DNA from: Asanoa siamensis
GTDB taxonomy: Bacteria > Actinomycetota > Actinomycetes > Mycobacteriales > Micromonosporaceae
Direction of reading: 5' to 3'
NCBI RefSeq assembly: GCF_016862555.1
Contig: NZ_BONE01000025.1
Location: 1-64,000 of the forward strand
DNA length: 64,000 nucleotides
This document shows positions 9,466 through 18,961 of this stretch, piece after piece; position 1 is the stretch's first letter, and each line of letters opens with the position of its first letter. The translations under genes were made by a program, and so were the position numbers. The notes under the pieces were generated by a model. That model searched no databases. It was given only the letters and a program-made list of their open reading frames with translations, and was not told the origin of the DNA.

Positions 9466-10844
9466 CCCGGGCCGATGTCGCGGTGGTCGGCGGCGGGCTC
9501 GCCGGCATCACCGCCGCGCTCCGGCTGGCCGACGCGGGCCGGCGGGTGACCCTCGTCGAGACCAAGCCGTGGCTGGGCGGGCTCACGCACTCGTTCCACC
9601 GGGGCGACCTGGACGTCGACAACGGGCAGCACGTGTTCCTGCGCTGCTGCACGGCGTACCGGGGACTGCTCGACCGGCTCGGCGTGACCGACCGCACCCA
9701 CCTGCAGGACCGGCTGGACATCGCCGTCCGCCAGCCCGGCGCCGGCGGCGCGCGGCTGCGCCGCAACAACCTGCCGGCTCCCCTGCACCTGGGCGGCGCG
9801 CTGCTCGGCTACGGGCTGCTCAACCCGATGCAGCGGTTCAGGTTCACCAAGGCGGCGCTGGCGATGAAGGCGCTGGACCGCGCCGACCCGGCGCTCGACG
9901 ACCGGAGCTTCGGCGACTGGCTGCGCGAGCAGGGGCAGGACGCGCAGACCGTGCGGGCCATGTGGGACCTGGTCGGGCTGGCCACGCTCAACGTGCCGGC
10001 CGACGAGGCCTCGCTGGCCCTGGCCGCGATGGTGTTCCAGGTGGGGCTGCTCACCGACAACGACGCCGCCGACATCGGGTGGGCCACGGTCCCGCTGCGC
10101 GAGCTGCACGGCGAGGCGGCCGCCACGGCGCTGGCCGCGGCCGGGGTGGATGTGCGTACCGGCACCAAGGTCGACGCGGTCGAGCGCGGCAAGGCGGGTT
10201 TCACGGTGCGCCTGCGCGACGCCGGGACGCTGGACGCCGGCCAGGTCGTGCTGGCGGTGCCGCCGGCGGTGGCCGCGCGGCTCGCGCCCGACCTCGGTGT
10301 CACCGCGCTCGACAGCTCACCGATCGTCAACGTGCACCTGGTGGTCGACCGCCGGGTGCTGGACGAGCCGTTCGTGGCCGGCGTCGGGACCCCTATCCAG
10401 TGGGTGTTCGACCGGTCCGCCTCGTCGGGCCTGGCCGCGCGCCGACCGGACGCGCAATATCTCGCGGTGTCGCTGTCGGCCGCCGCCGAGCTGGTCGACC
10501 TGCCCGTCGCCGAGCTGCGCGAGCTGCTCCTGCCCGACCTGGTGGCGCTCTTCCCCACGCTCGCGGAGGCGACCGTCGACGACTTCTTCGTCACCCGCGA
10601 ACGCACCGCGACCTTCCGTGCGGCGCCGGGCACCCAGCGGCTGCGGCCGCGGGCGGTGACCGCCGTCCCGGACCTTTTCCTGGCCGGGGCATGGACGGAC
10701 ACCGGATGGCCGGCCACTATGGAGGGTGCCGTGCGTAGCGGCGAAACCGCCGCCGACGCCGCCCTCGACGCGTCCACTGTAGACAAGAGGGCCGGCCGCC
10801 CCGCCGCCGCCGGCCCGCAGAGGCGTCAGGGGGTGCCGGCATGA
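9462..10844 (+). CDS. hpnE: Hydroxysqualene dehydroxylase HpnE
   Basis: 460 aa flavoprotein of the amine-oxidase/phytoene-desaturase superfamily. Its N-terminus carries the FAD-binding motif (VAVVGGGLAGITAALRL, then ETKPWLGGLTHSF) and its C-terminus the second FAD motif (LFLAGAWTDTGWPATMEGAVRSG). In the family HpnE reduces hydroxysqualene to squalene. The GTG start at 9462 overlaps the hpnD stop in a GTGA, and sits right at the Rossmann motif; the frame upstream is only a shadow of hpnD. The end overlaps the polyprenyl synthase start by 4 bp. Confidence 0.92.
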   Translation: MTRADVAVVGGGLAGITAALRLADAGRRVTLVETKPWLGGLTHSFHRGDLDVDNGQHVFLRCCTAYRGLLDRLGVTDRTHLQDRLDIAVRQPGAGGARLRRNNLPAPLHLGGALLGYGLLNPMQRFRFTKAALAMKALDRADPALDDRSFGDWLREQGQDAQTVRAMWDLVGLATLNVPADEASLALAAMVFQVGLLTDNDAADIGWATVPLRELHGEAAATALAAAGVDVRTGTKVDAVERGKAGFTVRLRDAGTLDAGQVVLAVPPAVAARLAPDLGVTALDSSPIVNVHLVVDRRVLDEPFVAGVGTPIQWVFDRSASSGLAARRPDAQYLAVSLSAAAELVDLPVAELRELLLPDLVALFPTLAEATVDDFFVTRERTATFRAAPGTQRLRPRAVTAVPDLFLAGAWTDTGWPATMEGAVRSGETAADAALDASTVDKRAGRPAAAGPQRRQGVPA

Positions 10845-11851
10845 CACAGACGCTGCCCGCGTTGGACCGCAGCCGCGAGCTCTTGCTCCCCGCGTTGCGG
10901 GCCGCGGTCGCCCGGCTCGACCCGGCCAGCCGGTTGGCCGCCTCCTACCACCTGGGCTGGTGCGCGGCGGACGGGACGCCCGGCCAGGGCAACGGGGGCA
11001 AGGCGATCCGGCCCGCACTGGCGCTGCTCTCCGCCGAGGCGGTCGGCGCGCCGGCCCGGACCGGACTGCCCGGCGCGGTCGCCGTGGAACTCGTGCACAA
11101 CTTCTCGCTGCTGCACGACGACCTGATGGACGGCGACGTCGAACGCCGGCACCGGCGCACCGTCTGGGCCATCTGGGGCGGCGACACCGCCATCCTGACC
11201 GGCGACGCGCTGCTCGCGCTCGCGCACGAGGTGGTGCTGGAGGCCGGCACACCGGCCGCCGCGCGGGCCGGGCTGCTGCTCGCCGCGACCACCCGCGAGC
11301 TGACCCGCGGCCAGGTGCAGGACGTGGCGTTCGAGACGCGCGACGACGTGACGCTCGACGAGTGCATCGAGATGGCCAGCGGGAAGACCGGCTCGCTGCT
11401 GGCCGCAAGCGCCTCCATCGGCGCCGTGCTGGCCGGCGCGGCCGAGCCGGCGGAGGCCGCGCTGCGGACGTTCGGCGCCCAGGTCGGCCTGGCGTTCCAG
11501 CTCGTCGACGACGTGCTGGGCATCTGGGGCGACCCGGCGGTGACCGGCAAGCCGGTCTTCTCCGACCTGCGCTCCCGCAAGAAGACGCTGCCGGTCACCT
11601 ACACGCTCGGCGACCCGCGGCACGGCCCGGAGCTGTCCACCTGGCTGCGGGCGCCCGGCGACCCGGACGACGCCGCCCTGCGCCGCGCCGCGGACCTGGT
11701 GGAGCTGGCCGGGGGCAGGGAATGGGCGCTGTCCGAGGCGCGGGAACGGATGTCGCTGGCGGAGAAGGCACTGTCCACCGTCGACATCGACGAGGAAGCC
11801 CGAACGGAACTGATGGCCCTGGGGAGGTTCATCGTGGACCGGGACTCATGA
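10841..11851 (+). CDS. Polyprenyl (probably farnesyl) diphosphate synthase of the hopanoid operon
   Basis: 336 aa trans-isoprenyl diphosphate synthase. The first aspartate motif is D93-D94-LM-D97 (LLHDDLMDGD) and the second DDVLGIWGD near residue 226; GGKAIRP near the N-terminus binds substrate. It lies between hpnE and shc with 4-bp overlaps on both sides, so it most likely makes the C15 FPP used by HpnD. Chain length cannot be proved by eye: the residues just before the first motif (NFSLLHDD) would also be compatible with GGPP. A second, diverged polyprenyl synthase lies at 29609-30679. Confidence 0.88.
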   Translation: MTQTLPALDRSRELLLPALRAAVARLDPASRLAASYHLGWCAADGTPGQGNGGKAIRPALALLSAEAVGAPARTGLPGAVAVELVHNFSLLHDDLMDGDVERRHRRTVWAIWGGDTAILTGDALLALAHEVVLEAGTPAAARAGLLLAATTRELTRGQVQDVAFETRDDVTLDECIEMASGKTGSLLAASASIGAVLAGAAEPAEAALRTFGAQVGLAFQLVDDVLGIWGDPAVTGKPVFSDLRSRKKTLPVTYTLGDPRHGPELSTWLRAPGDPDDAALRRAADLVELAGGREWALSEARERMSLAEKALSTVDIDEEARTELMALGRFIVDRDS

Positions 11852-13779
11852 GCACGACCGTCGCCGGGACGCCGGCGCTCGACCAACCGCCGCGGTCGCT
11901 CGCCGCGACGCTCACCGCCGCCGTCGACCACCTGCGCAGGCGGCAGGACGTGGCCGGCTGGTGGAAGGGCGAGCTGGCCACCAACGTGACGATGGACGCC
12001 GAGGACCTGCTGCTGCGGCAGTTCCTCGGCATCCGCACCGAGCAGCAGACCGAGGAAGCCGCCCGGTGGATCCGCTCGCAGCAGCGCGACGACGGCACCT
12101 GGGCCAACTTCCACGGTGGTCCCGGCGACCTGTCGACGACCGTCGAGGCGTACGTGGTGCTCAAGCTCGCCGGCGACGATCCGGACGCGGCCCACATGGC
12201 CCGCGCCCGCGCGTTCGTCATGGAGATGGGCGGGCTGGAGCGCACCCGGGTGTTCACCCGGATCTGGATGGCGCTGTTCGGGCTCTGGTCCTGGGACGAC
12301 CTGCCCGAGCTGCCACCCGAGATGATCTTTCTGCCGCGCTGGTTCCCGCTCAACGTCTACGACTGGGCGTGCTGGGCCCGGCAGACCGTGGTGCCGCTGA
12401 CCATCGTCGGCAGCCTGCGCCCCGTGCGCCCGATGCCGATCGGCATCGACGAGCTGCGCAGCGGCGCCCGCCCGCCGGCCGGCGCGCCACTGTGGAGCTG
12501 GACGGGCTTCTTCCAGCGCACCGACCGGGTGCTCAAGCTCTACGGCCGGCACGCGTTCAAGCCCCTGCGCGAGCTGGCCCAGCGGCGCGGTGCCGAGTGG
12601 ATCCTGGCCCGCCAGGAGGCCGACGGCTCGTGGGGCGGCATCCAGCCGCCGTGGGTCTACTCGCTGCTCGCGCTGCACCTGCTCGGCTATCCACTCGACT
12701 ACCCGGCGCTGCGGGCCGGGTTCGCCGGCCTCGACGCGTTCACGATCCGCGAGGAGACCGAGGCGGGCTGGGTGCGCCGGCTGGAGGCCTGCCAGTCGCC
12801 GGTCTGGGACACCGCGCTCGCCCTGGTCGCGCTCCTCGACGCCGGCGTGCCGGCCACCGACGAGGCGGTCCGCCGCGCGACGGTCTGGCTGCTCGGCGAG
12901 GAGATCTCGGTGCCCGGCGACTGGGCGGTGCGCCGGCCCGGCCTCGCACCGGGCGGTTGGGCGTTCGAGTTCGCCAACGACCTCTACCCCGACACCGACG
13001 ACACCGCGGAGATCGTGCTCGCGCTGCGCCGCGTCGCCGCCGGGCTGCCGGCGGACGACCCGCTGCGCGCCGAGATCGAGGGCGCGGTCGCGCGCGGGGT
13101 CGGCTGGACCGTGGGCATGCAGTCCGGCGACGGCGGCTGGGGCGCGTTCGACGCCGACAACACCCGCACGCTCGCCAACAAGCTGCCGTTCTGCGACTTC
13201 GGCGAGGTCATCGACCCGCCGTCGGCGGACGTCACCGCGCACGTGGTGGAGATGCTGGCCTACGAGGGCCGCACCGGCGATCCGGTGACCCAGCGGGGGG
13301 TCACCTGGCTGCTGCGCAACCAGGAGTCCGACGGCTCCTGGTTCGGCCGGTGGGGTGCCAACTACGTCTACGGCACGGGTGCCGCGGTGCCCGCCCTGGT
13401 CGAGGCCGGCGTCGACGCGGGCGCGCCGGCCGTCCGCGCGGCGGTGCACTGGCTGGTCGCGCACCAGAACCCCGACGGCGGCTGGGGCGAGGACCTGCGG
13501 TCCTACGAGGACCCGGCGAACTGGGCCGGCAAGGGCGCGTCCACCCCGTCGCAGACCGCCTGGGCGCTGCTCGCGCTGCTGGCGGCCGGCGAGACCGACC
13601 ACCCGGCGACCCGGGCCGGCATCGACCACCTGATCGGCACCCAGCGCGCCGACGGGTGCTGGGACGAGGACCACTTCACCGGCACCGGCTTCCCGGGCGA
13701 CTTCTACATCAACTACCACCTCTACCGGCTGGTCTTCCCGATCACGGCGCTGGGCCGCTATCTGAAGGTCACACCGTGA
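11848..13779 (+). CDS. shc: Squalene-hopene cyclase
   Basis: 643 aa, the normal length of bacterial squalene-hopene cyclases. The catalytic acid motif DxDD is present as D382-T-D-D385 (LYPDTDDTAEIVL). Several QW-type repeats are visible (RSQQRDDGTWANFHG, ARQEADGSWGG, MQSGDGGWGAFD, RNQESDGSWFGRWG, AHQNPDGGWGED, GTQRADGCWDED). It is a monotopic membrane enzyme that folds squalene into hopene and diplopterol. The ATG at 11848 overlaps the previous stop by 4 bp, and the stop overlaps the GTG of the hpnG-ispH fusion. No signs of damage. Confidence 0.96.
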   Translation: MSTTVAGTPALDQPPRSLAATLTAAVDHLRRRQDVAGWWKGELATNVTMDAEDLLLRQFLGIRTEQQTEEAARWIRSQQRDDGTWANFHGGPGDLSTTVEAYVVLKLAGDDPDAAHMARARAFVMEMGGLERTRVFTRIWMALFGLWSWDDLPELPPEMIFLPRWFPLNVYDWACWARQTVVPLTIVGSLRPVRPMPIGIDELRSGARPPAGAPLWSWTGFFQRTDRVLKLYGRHAFKPLRELAQRRGAEWILARQEADGSWGGIQPPWVYSLLALHLLGYPLDYPALRAGFAGLDAFTIREETEAGWVRRLEACQSPVWDTALALVALLDAGVPATDEAVRRATVWLLGEEISVPGDWAVRRPGLAPGGWAFEFANDLYPDTDDTAEIVLALRRVAAGLPADDPLRAEIEGAVARGVGWTVGMQSGDGGWGAFDADNTRTLANKLPFCDFGEVIDPPSADVTAHVVEMLAYEGRTGDPVTQRGVTWLLRNQESDGSWFGRWGANYVYGTGAAVPALVEAGVDAGAPAVRAAVHWLVAHQNPDGGWGEDLRSYEDPANWAGKGASTPSQTAWALLALLAAGETDHPATRAGIDHLIGTQRADGCWDEDHFTGTGFPGDFYINYHLYRLVFPITALGRYLKVTP

Positions 13780-15266
13780 CCAGGCACGCGCCCGTCATCT
13801 GTGTCGCGCTCGGCGTCGAGCGGCGCGCCCTGCGCGGTGCGGCCACGGCGGTGCTGCGGGTCGGCATGGGCCCGCGGCGGGCGGCCGGCGCGTTCGACGC
13901 CTCCGGCGCGCTCGGCGGGCGACCCGTGCTGGTGGCGGGCGTCGGCGGCGGGCTCGGGCCCGGCGTGCGCCCCGGCGACCTGGTGGTGGCCACCGAGGTA
14001 CGCGGCCCGGACGGCAGCGTCCGGCAGTGCCCCTCGGCCCCGCTGCTCGCCGCCGAACTGCGCCGGCTCGGGCTGGTCGTGCACCTCGGCCCGATCGCCT
14101 CGCAGCGCCGGGTGGCCGGGCAGGCGGCCCGCCGCCGGCTGGCCGCGAGCGGCGCGCTGGCCGTCGACACCGAGTCGGCCTGGCTGGCACCGACGCAGAC
14201 ACCGTTCGCCGTGGTCCGCGCGATCGTCGACACCGCCGACGCGCCGCTGCTGCGACCCGGCACCGCCGCCCGGGGCATCCGCGCGCTGGCCGCGCTGCGC
14301 CGCGCCGTCCCGGCGCTGGACGCCTGGGCCGCCGCGACCGGTGAGCGCGAGGTGCGGCTGGCCAACCCCCGCTCGTTCTGCGCCGGCGTCGAGCGGGCGA
14401 TCGACGTGGTCGACCGGGCGCTGGAGCGCTTCGGCGCCCCCGTGTACGTACGCCGGCAGATCGTGCACAACACCCACGTGGTGCGGGATCTCGAGGGTCG
14501 CGGCGCGGTCTTCGTCGAGGAGGTCGACGAGGTGCCGCCGGGCAGCGTGCTGGTGTTCGCCGCCCACGGGGTCTCCCCCGCCGTGCGGGCCGAGGCCGAG
14601 GCGCGCGGGCTGCGGGTGGTCGACGCGACCTGCCCGCTGGTCACCAAGGTGCACACCGAGGTGCGCCGGCACAGCTCGCGCGCGGCCACCGTCTTGCTGA
14701 TCGGCCACGCCGACCACGAGGAGGTCGAGGGCACGCTCGGCGAGGCACCCGCCGACGTGGTGGTGGTCGAGGACGTGGCCGCCGCCGCCCGGGTGGTGCC
14801 GCGGGACGCCGGGAACGTCGCGTACGCCATGCAGACCACGCTCGCCGTCGACGAGGCCACCGAGATCGCCGACGTGCTGCGGTCGCGATTCCCGGAGATC
14901 CAGGCGCCGAAGAGCGACGACATCTGCTACGCCACCACCAACCGCCAGCGCGCCGTACGCGACATCGCCGCCGACTGCGACCTGATGCTGGTCGTGGGTT
15001 CGGCGAACTCGTCGAACTCGGTCCGCCTGGTCGAGGTCGCGCGGCGGGAGGGTGTCCGCGCCACGCTGGTCGACCACGCCGCCGACGTCGGCCTGTCCAT
15101 GCTCGCCGGGGTACGCCGCATCGGCGTCACCGCCGGCGCGTCCGCGCCGCCCACCCTGGTCGACGAGCTCGTCGACTGCCTGAGCGGACTCGGACCCCTC
15201 ACCGTGGCCGAGCCGGCCGCGGATCCGGAAGTCCTGCGTTTCACACTGCCCAAGGAGGTGAGCTGA
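13776..15266 (+). CDS. Fusion of HpnG-like nucleoside phosphorylase/nucleosidase and IspH (HMBPP reductase)
   Basis: 496 aa. Residues 1-~188 match the short phosphorylase-superfamily domain of HpnG: VAGVGGGL, the PGDLVVATEV strand, and the ribose-binding VDTES at 130-134 with E133. HpnG removes adenine from adenosylhopane. Residues ~191-496 are a full IspH: the three Fe-S cysteines are C202 (SFCAGVERA), C286 (DATCPLVTK) and C384 (DDICYATTN), and the AHG and TTNRQ substrate motifs are kept. IspH makes IPP/DMAPP at the end of the MEP pathway. There is no stop or start-site evidence between the halves, so this is one polypeptide joining an early and a late step of hopanoid biosynthesis. GTG start in a GTGA overlap with shc. 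Confidence 0.88.
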   Translation: MTRHAPVICVALGVERRALRGAATAVLRVGMGPRRAAGAFDASGALGGRPVLVAGVGGGLGPGVRPGDLVVATEVRGPDGSVRQCPSAPLLAAELRRLGLVVHLGPIASQRRVAGQAARRRLAASGALAVDTESAWLAPTQTPFAVVRAIVDTADAPLLRPGTAARGIRALAALRRAVPALDAWAAATGEREVRLANPRSFCAGVERAIDVVDRALERFGAPVYVRRQIVHNTHVVRDLEGRGAVFVEEVDEVPPGSVLVFAAHGVSPAVRAEAEARGLRVVDATCPLVTKVHTEVRRHSSRAATVLLIGHADHEEVEGTLGEAPADVVVVEDVAAAARVVPRDAGNVAYAMQTTLAVDEATEIADVLRSRFPEIQAPKSDDICYATTNRQRAVRDIAADCDLMLVVGSANSSNSVRLVEVARREGVRATLVDHAADVGLSMLAGVRRIGVTAGASAPPTLVDELVDCLSGLGPLTVAEPAADPEVLRFTLPKEVS

Positions 15267-15269
15267 ACG

Positions 15270-16274
15270 ATGGGGATGCCTTTTCGGCAGAGCGTTCGGC
15301 TGGGCCGGTACCTGTTGAAGCAGAAGCTGCTCCGCCGGGACAAGTTCCCGCTGCTGGTGGAGCTCGAGCCGCTGTTCGCGTGCAACCTGAAGTGCGCCGG
15401 CTGCGGCAAGATCGAACAGCCCGCGGCGCTGCTCAAGAAGCGGATGCCGGTCGAGCAGGCGGTGGCCGCGATCGAGGAGAGCGGCGCGCCGATGGTCTCG
15501 ATCGCCGGTGGTGAGCCGCTGATGCACAAGCAGATCGACGAGATCGTGCGCCAGCTGCTGGATCGCAACAAGATCGTGTTCCTGTGCACCAACGCGCTGC
15601 TGATGCCCAAGCACCTCCACAAGTTCAAGCCGCACCGCAACTTCGCCTGGATGGTGCACGTCGACGGGCTCAAGGAGCGGCACGACCTGTCGGTCAGCCA
15701 CGAGGGCGGCTTCGAGGGCGCGATCGAGGCCATCAAGATGGCCAAGGCCGCGGGCTTCCGGGTGATGACCAACACGACGTTCTTCAACACCGACACGCCG
15801 CAGACCGTCATCGGGGTCCTCGACTACCTGAACAACGTGGTCGAGGTCGACAACATGCAGATCTCGCCCGCGTACGCGTACCAGAAGGCGCCTGACCAGG
15901 AGCACTGGCTCGGCGTCTCGGAGACCCGCGAGCTGTTCGCCAAGGCGTTCGCCAACGGGCGCCGGAAGAAGTGGCGGCTCAACCACTCGCCGGTCTTCCT
16001 CGACTTCCTCGAGGGCAAGCGGGACCTGGAGTGCACCGCGTGGGGCATCCCGTCCTACTCGCTGCTGGGCTGGCAGCGGCCGTGCTACCTGTTGGACGAC
16101 AGCTACGCGGCCACCTACAAGGAGCTCATCGAGGAGACCGACTGGAGCGCCTTCGGCCGGGGCAAGGACCCGCGCTGCGCCAACTGCATGGCGCACTGCG
16201 GCTACGAGCCCACGGCGGTGATCGCCACGCTGGGATCGCTCAAGGAGACCATGCGGGCGGCCGTGGGGCGGTGA
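15270..16274 (+). CDS. hpnH: Adenosyl-hopene transferase HpnH, radical SAM
   Basis: 334 aa radical SAM protein. The cluster-binding CxxxCxxC motif is C38-NLK-C42-AG-C45, followed by the SAM-binding GGEP ([11 protein letters not shown]). A SPASM-like C-terminal cysteine group ([13 protein letters not shown]) is also present. HpnH adds a 5'-deoxyadenosyl radical from SAM to diploptene to give adenosylhopane, the precursor of C35 hopanoids. The ATG is 3 bp after the fusion gene's stop, with an AAGGAGGTGA ribosome site inside the previous gene's end. It is highly conserved in sequence and undamaged. Confidence 0.95.
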   Translation: MGMPFRQSVRLGRYLLKQKLLRRDKFPLLVELEPLFACNLKCAGCGKIEQPAALLKKRMPVEQAVAAIEESGAPMVSIAGGEPLMHKQIDEIVRQLLDRNKIVFLCTNALLMPKHLHKFKPHRNFAWMVHVDGLKERHDLSVSHEGGFEGAIEAIKMAKAAGFRVMTNTTFFNTDTPQTVIGVLDYLNNVVEVDNMQISPAYAYQKAPDQEHWLGVSETRELFAKAFANGRRKKWRLNHSPVFLDFLEGKRDLECTAWGIPSYSLLGWQRPCYLLDDSYAATYKELIEETDWSAFGRGKDPRCANCMAHCGYEPTAVIATLGSLKETMRAAVGR

Positions 16275-18118
16275 CACCGATGGCCCTGCTGGAGCGCATC
16301 CACTGCCCGGGCGACCTGCGGGCGCTGCCCGAGTCGTCGCTGCCCGACCTGGCTCTCGAGATTCGCTCACTGCTGATCTCGTCGGTCACCCGGACAGGTG
16401 GGCATCTCGGACCCAACCTCGGCGTGGTGGAGCTGACCATCGCGCTGCACCGGGTGTTCGACTCGCCGCACGACGCGCTGGTCTGGGACACCGGGCACCA
16501 GGCGTACGTGCACAAGATGCTCACCGGCCGCTGGGCCGCGCTGGACAGCCTGCGCCAGGAGGGCGGGCTGTCCGGCTACCCGTCGCGGTCAGAGAGCGCG
16601 CACGACCTCGTGGAGAACTCGCACGCGTCGACGGCGCTGTCCTATGCCGACGGGCTGGCGAAGGCGTTCGCCCTGGGTGGGCGGCCCGACCGCGCCGTCG
16701 TGGCCGTGGTGGGCGACGGGTCGCTGACCGGCGGCATGGCGTGGGAGGCGCTGAACAACATCGCCGCCGCGCCGGAACGGCCGATCGTGGTGGTGCTCAA
16801 CGACAACGGCCGCTCGTACGCACCGACCGCGGGCGCCGTCGGCCGCCACCTGGCGGCATTGCGGGACGGGCCGCCGGCCTCGGTGTTCGAGCAGCTCGGC
16901 CTGGCCTACCTGGGCCCGGTCGACGGCCACGACGCCGCGGCGGTCGAGGTCGCGCTGCGCAAGGCGCGGTCGCTCGGCACGCCGGTGGTGGTGCACTGCC
17001 TGACCCGCAAGGGCCTGGGCCACGCGCCGGCGGAGCAGGACGAGGCCGACCGGATGCACACGGTGGGCCCGGCCGGGCCGCCGTCCGGCGCGCAGAGCTG
17101 GACCTCGGTCTTCGGCGCGGAGATGGTGGCGCTGGGCGCCGAACGGCCGGACGTGGTGGCGATCAGCGCGGCCATGCTGGGGCCGACGGGCCTGCGGGCG
17201 TTCGCGGACGCGTACCCGTCGCGGGCCTTCGACGTCGGGATCGCCGAGCAGCACGCGGTCACGTCGGCCGCGGGGCTGGCGACGGGCGGTCTGCACCCGG
17301 TGGTCTGTGTCTATTCGACGTTCCTGAACCGGGCCCTGGACCAGGTGCTGATGGACGTCGCGCTGCACCGCCTGCCGGTGACGTTCGTGCTCGACCGGGC
17401 CGGGATCACGGGCAGCGACGGCCCGTCCCACCACGGGATGTGGGACCTGTCGCTGCTCGGCATGGTGCCGGGCATGCGGGTGGCCGCGCCGCGCGACGGC
17501 GAGCAGCTCCGGCTGCTGCTGCGCGAGGCGGTGGCCCACCACGGCCCGGCGGCGCTGCGCTTCCCCAAGGCGGACGTGGGTCCGGCGCTGGCCGCGGTCG
17601 GCAAGCTGGGCACAGCCGACGTGCTCCGCTGGGGCCCGGCCGGCGGCCGTCGCCCGGGCTCGGCCCCCGGCGGCCTGTTCCGCGCGGGCACGGACCACGT
17701 CCCGGCCTCAGGCGGCATGCGGGACACCACGGTGGGTGTGGCCGCCGACGGAGTGCTCATTCTTGCGATCGGGCCCCTCGGGGCCCCGGCGCTCGTGGCG
17801 GCTGAGCGGCTGTCGCTCGATGGTGTGCCGGTGACCGTGGCGGATCCGCGGTGGTTGTTGCCCGTGGACCCGGAGCTGGTGGCGGCCGCGGCGGCGTACC
17901 GGCTGGTGGTGACGGTCGAGGACAACGGCGCGCACGGTGGCTACGGCGACGCGGTGTCGCGGGCCCTGCGATCCGCCGGGGTACGGGTGCCGGTGCGGTC
18001 GCTGGCGCTGCCGCAGCGCTTCCTGGCGCACGGCTCGCGCAGCGCGATCCTGACGGCGCGCGGCCTGGGTGCGGAGAGCATCGCGGACGCGGTGCGGCGG
18101 GAGCTGCCGCTGGCGTAA
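16271..18118 (+). CDS. dxs: 1-deoxy-D-xylulose-5-phosphate synthase
   Basis: 615 aa thiamine-diphosphate enzyme condensing pyruvate and glyceraldehyde-3-phosphate, the first MEP-pathway step. Visible signatures: [15 protein letters not shown], the ThDP/Mg motif [16 protein letters not shown], the transketolase-like central region ([18 protein letters not shown]) and [19 protein letters not shown] linker around residues 445-485 is rich in Gly, Pro and Arg and looks like a lineage-specific insertion. I chose the GTG at 16271, which overlaps the hpnH stop as elsewhere in this operon; the ATG at 16280 is an alternative with a poorer ribosome site. Its position at the end of the hopanoid operon suggests it boosts isoprenoid precursor supply. 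Confidence 0.93.
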   Translation: MTPMALLERIHCPGDLRALPESSLPDLALEIRSLLISSVTRTGGHLGPNLGVVELTIALHRVFDSPHDALVWDTGHQAYVHKMLTGRWAALDSLRQEGGLSGYPSRSESAHDLVENSHASTALSYADGLAKAFALGGRPDRAVVAVVGDGSLTGGMAWEALNNIAAAPERPIVVVLNDNGRSYAPTAGAVGRHLAALRDGPPASVFEQLGLAYLGPVDGHDAAAVEVALRKARSLGTPVVVHCLTRKGLGHAPAEQDEADRMHTVGPAGPPSGAQSWTSVFGAEMVALGAERPDVVAISAAMLGPTGLRAFADAYPSRAFDVGIAEQHAVTSAAGLATGGLHPVVCVYSTFLNRALDQVLMDVALHRLPVTFVLDRAGITGSDGPSHHGMWDLSLLGMVPGMRVAAPRDGEQLRLLLREAVAHHGPAALRFPKADVGPALAAVGKLGTADVLRWGPAGGRRPGSAPGGLFRAGTDHVPASGGMRDTTVGVAADGVLILAIGPLGAPALVAAERLSLDGVPVTVADPRWLLPVDPELVAAAAAYRLVVTVEDNGAHGGYGDAVSRALRSAGVRVPVRSLALPQRFLAHGSRSAILTARGLGAESIADAVRRELPLA

Positions 18119-18144
18119 GCGAAAGAACCCACCGCAGGCACCGC

Positions 18145-18198
18145 AACGTGGGTTTTCAGGGGGCTCGGCCCCCTGAGCAGATATACGAGGGGGCGAGG
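18145..18198. repeat. GC-rich intergenic repeat with hairpin, copy 1
   Basis: A ~54-bp stretch starting AACGTGGG, containing a perfect hairpin and ending GGGGGCGAGG. The same layout (AACGTGGGG, a GC hairpin, GGGGGCGAGG) recurs at 24277-24328 with different but compensating stem bases. It lies between dxs and the tRNA-Asn gene. Its role is unknown; it may be a dispersed REP-like element or a terminator type common in this genome. Confidence 0.55.
18156..18176 (+). terminator. Hairpin downstream of dxs
   Basis: Perfect 9-bp stem (TCAGGGGGC, 18156-18164, with GCCCCCTGA, 18168-18176) and a 3-nt loop, 38 bp after the dxs stop. There is no U-run, as is usual for GC-rich actinomycetes. It could also end transcription of the tRNA coming from the other strand. 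Confidence 0.6.
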
Positions 18199-18238
18199 TT
18201 CGCGCTTTCCGCGAACACACGCCCCAGCCCACTCGTTG

Positions 18239-18311
18239 CTCCCCCGTTTGGACTCGAACCAAAAACCTGCCGGTTAACAGCCGGCTGCTCTGCCAATTGA
18301 GCTACGGGGGA
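18239..18311 (-). tRNA. tRNA-Asn (anticodon GTT)
   Basis: The minus-strand sequence folds into a full cloverleaf: 7-bp acceptor stem TCCCCCG/CGGGGGA, D-arm with GCTC/AGC, anticodon arm GCCGG-CTGTTAA-CCGGC with anticodon GTT, and T-arm TTTGG-TTCGAGT-CCAAA. The discriminator base is G, as expected for tRNA-Asn. The 3' CCA is not encoded (GCAAC follows). It is a single tRNA, and a possible integration site, although no integrase or att-like duplication is seen nearby. Confidence 0.95.
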
Positions 18312-18575
18312 TCGGGTGCTTCGCCGGTTCCCCGGCGCCGCGCGACCGGTACGAAGACTACAGGATGCGCGTCGTTTCGGGGTCATCGGGTGGGGGTACG
18401 ACACGCACTGCCCGAGGGTTCCGGGTGGGTTCACGCCCGGGAGTGCCGAAAACAGGGCAAATTAGTCAGATAGTGCTTCCGAAGCATGGCTCGGTTGCAC
18501 GATGGGTAGGTAACCGGGGACAGCAACGTTGCCGCGCACGTGGAACGACGCGTCCGGCACAGGGAAGGAGCCGCA

Positions 18576-18911
18576 ATGCGCGGAAAGCTTTGGTTCATCG
18601 GCGGACTCGCCGCGGGCTTCGTCCTGGGCGCCCGCGCGGGCCGGGAGAAGTACGAGGAGATCGTCCAGCAGGCCCGCAAGGTCATGGACCACCCGACGGT
18701 GCAGGAGGCCAAGGGCACCGCACAGGCCCAGGCCAACCGCCTCGTGTCCGAGGGTAAGGACAAGATCAGCCACAGCAAGATCGGCGAGAAGATGAGCTCC
18801 GGTTCCGGTAACGGCTCGTCCTCGACCAGCAGCATCGGCTCGTCGCGGGCCTCGACGGGAGCGACCACACCGTCGTCCTCGTCGGCGGCCCCGACCAAGC
18901 CCATGCCCTGA
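18576..18911 (+). CDS. Small YtxH-like membrane-associated protein
   Basis: 111 aa. The N-terminus has one short hydrophobic segment (LWFIGGLAAGFVLGARAG, residues 5-22) followed by GREKYEEIVQQARKVMDHP, a pattern typical of YtxH-type actinobacterial proteins. A Ser/Thr-rich tail ends in PTKPMP. A good AAGGAG ribosome site lies 6 bp before the ATG at 18576. Function unknown; proteins of this kind are often abundant and anchored to the membrane by the N-terminal helix. It is followed by a bidirectional terminator. Confidence 0.8.
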   Translation: MRGKLWFIGGLAAGFVLGARAGREKYEEIVQQARKVMDHPTVQEAKGTAQAQANRLVSEGKDKISHSKIGEKMSSGSGNGSSSTSSIGSSRASTGATTPSSSSAAPTKPMP

Positions 18912-18922
18912 CGATCTTGTGA

Positions 18923-18953
18923 AAGGCCCCGCGCCGAGCCGGCGCGGGGCCTT
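18923..18953. terminator. Bidirectional terminator hairpin
   Basis: A perfect 13-bp inverted repeat (AAGGCCCCGCGCC at 18923-18935; its complement at 18941-18953) with a 5-nt loop, located exactly between two convergent genes. The stem begins and ends with AA/TT, giving a short U-run in both directions. Confidence 0.85.
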
Positions 18954-18961
18954 CGCTGTGC

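Noticed and set aside
10841-11851. Calling the hopanoid-operon prenyl synthase a GGPP synthase
   Set aside because: Context (HpnD needs FPP) favours FPP; chain length cannot be read reliably from the visible motif, so no firm product is claimed.
11599-13719. Long minus-strand open frame opposite squalene-hopene cyclase
   Set aside because: Mirror frame of a well-supported gene; no homology-like motifs, low-complexity composition.
18239-18311. tRNA-Asn as the attachment site of an integrated element
   Set aside because: No integrase, no direct repeat of the tRNA 3' end and no island-like gene content beside it.
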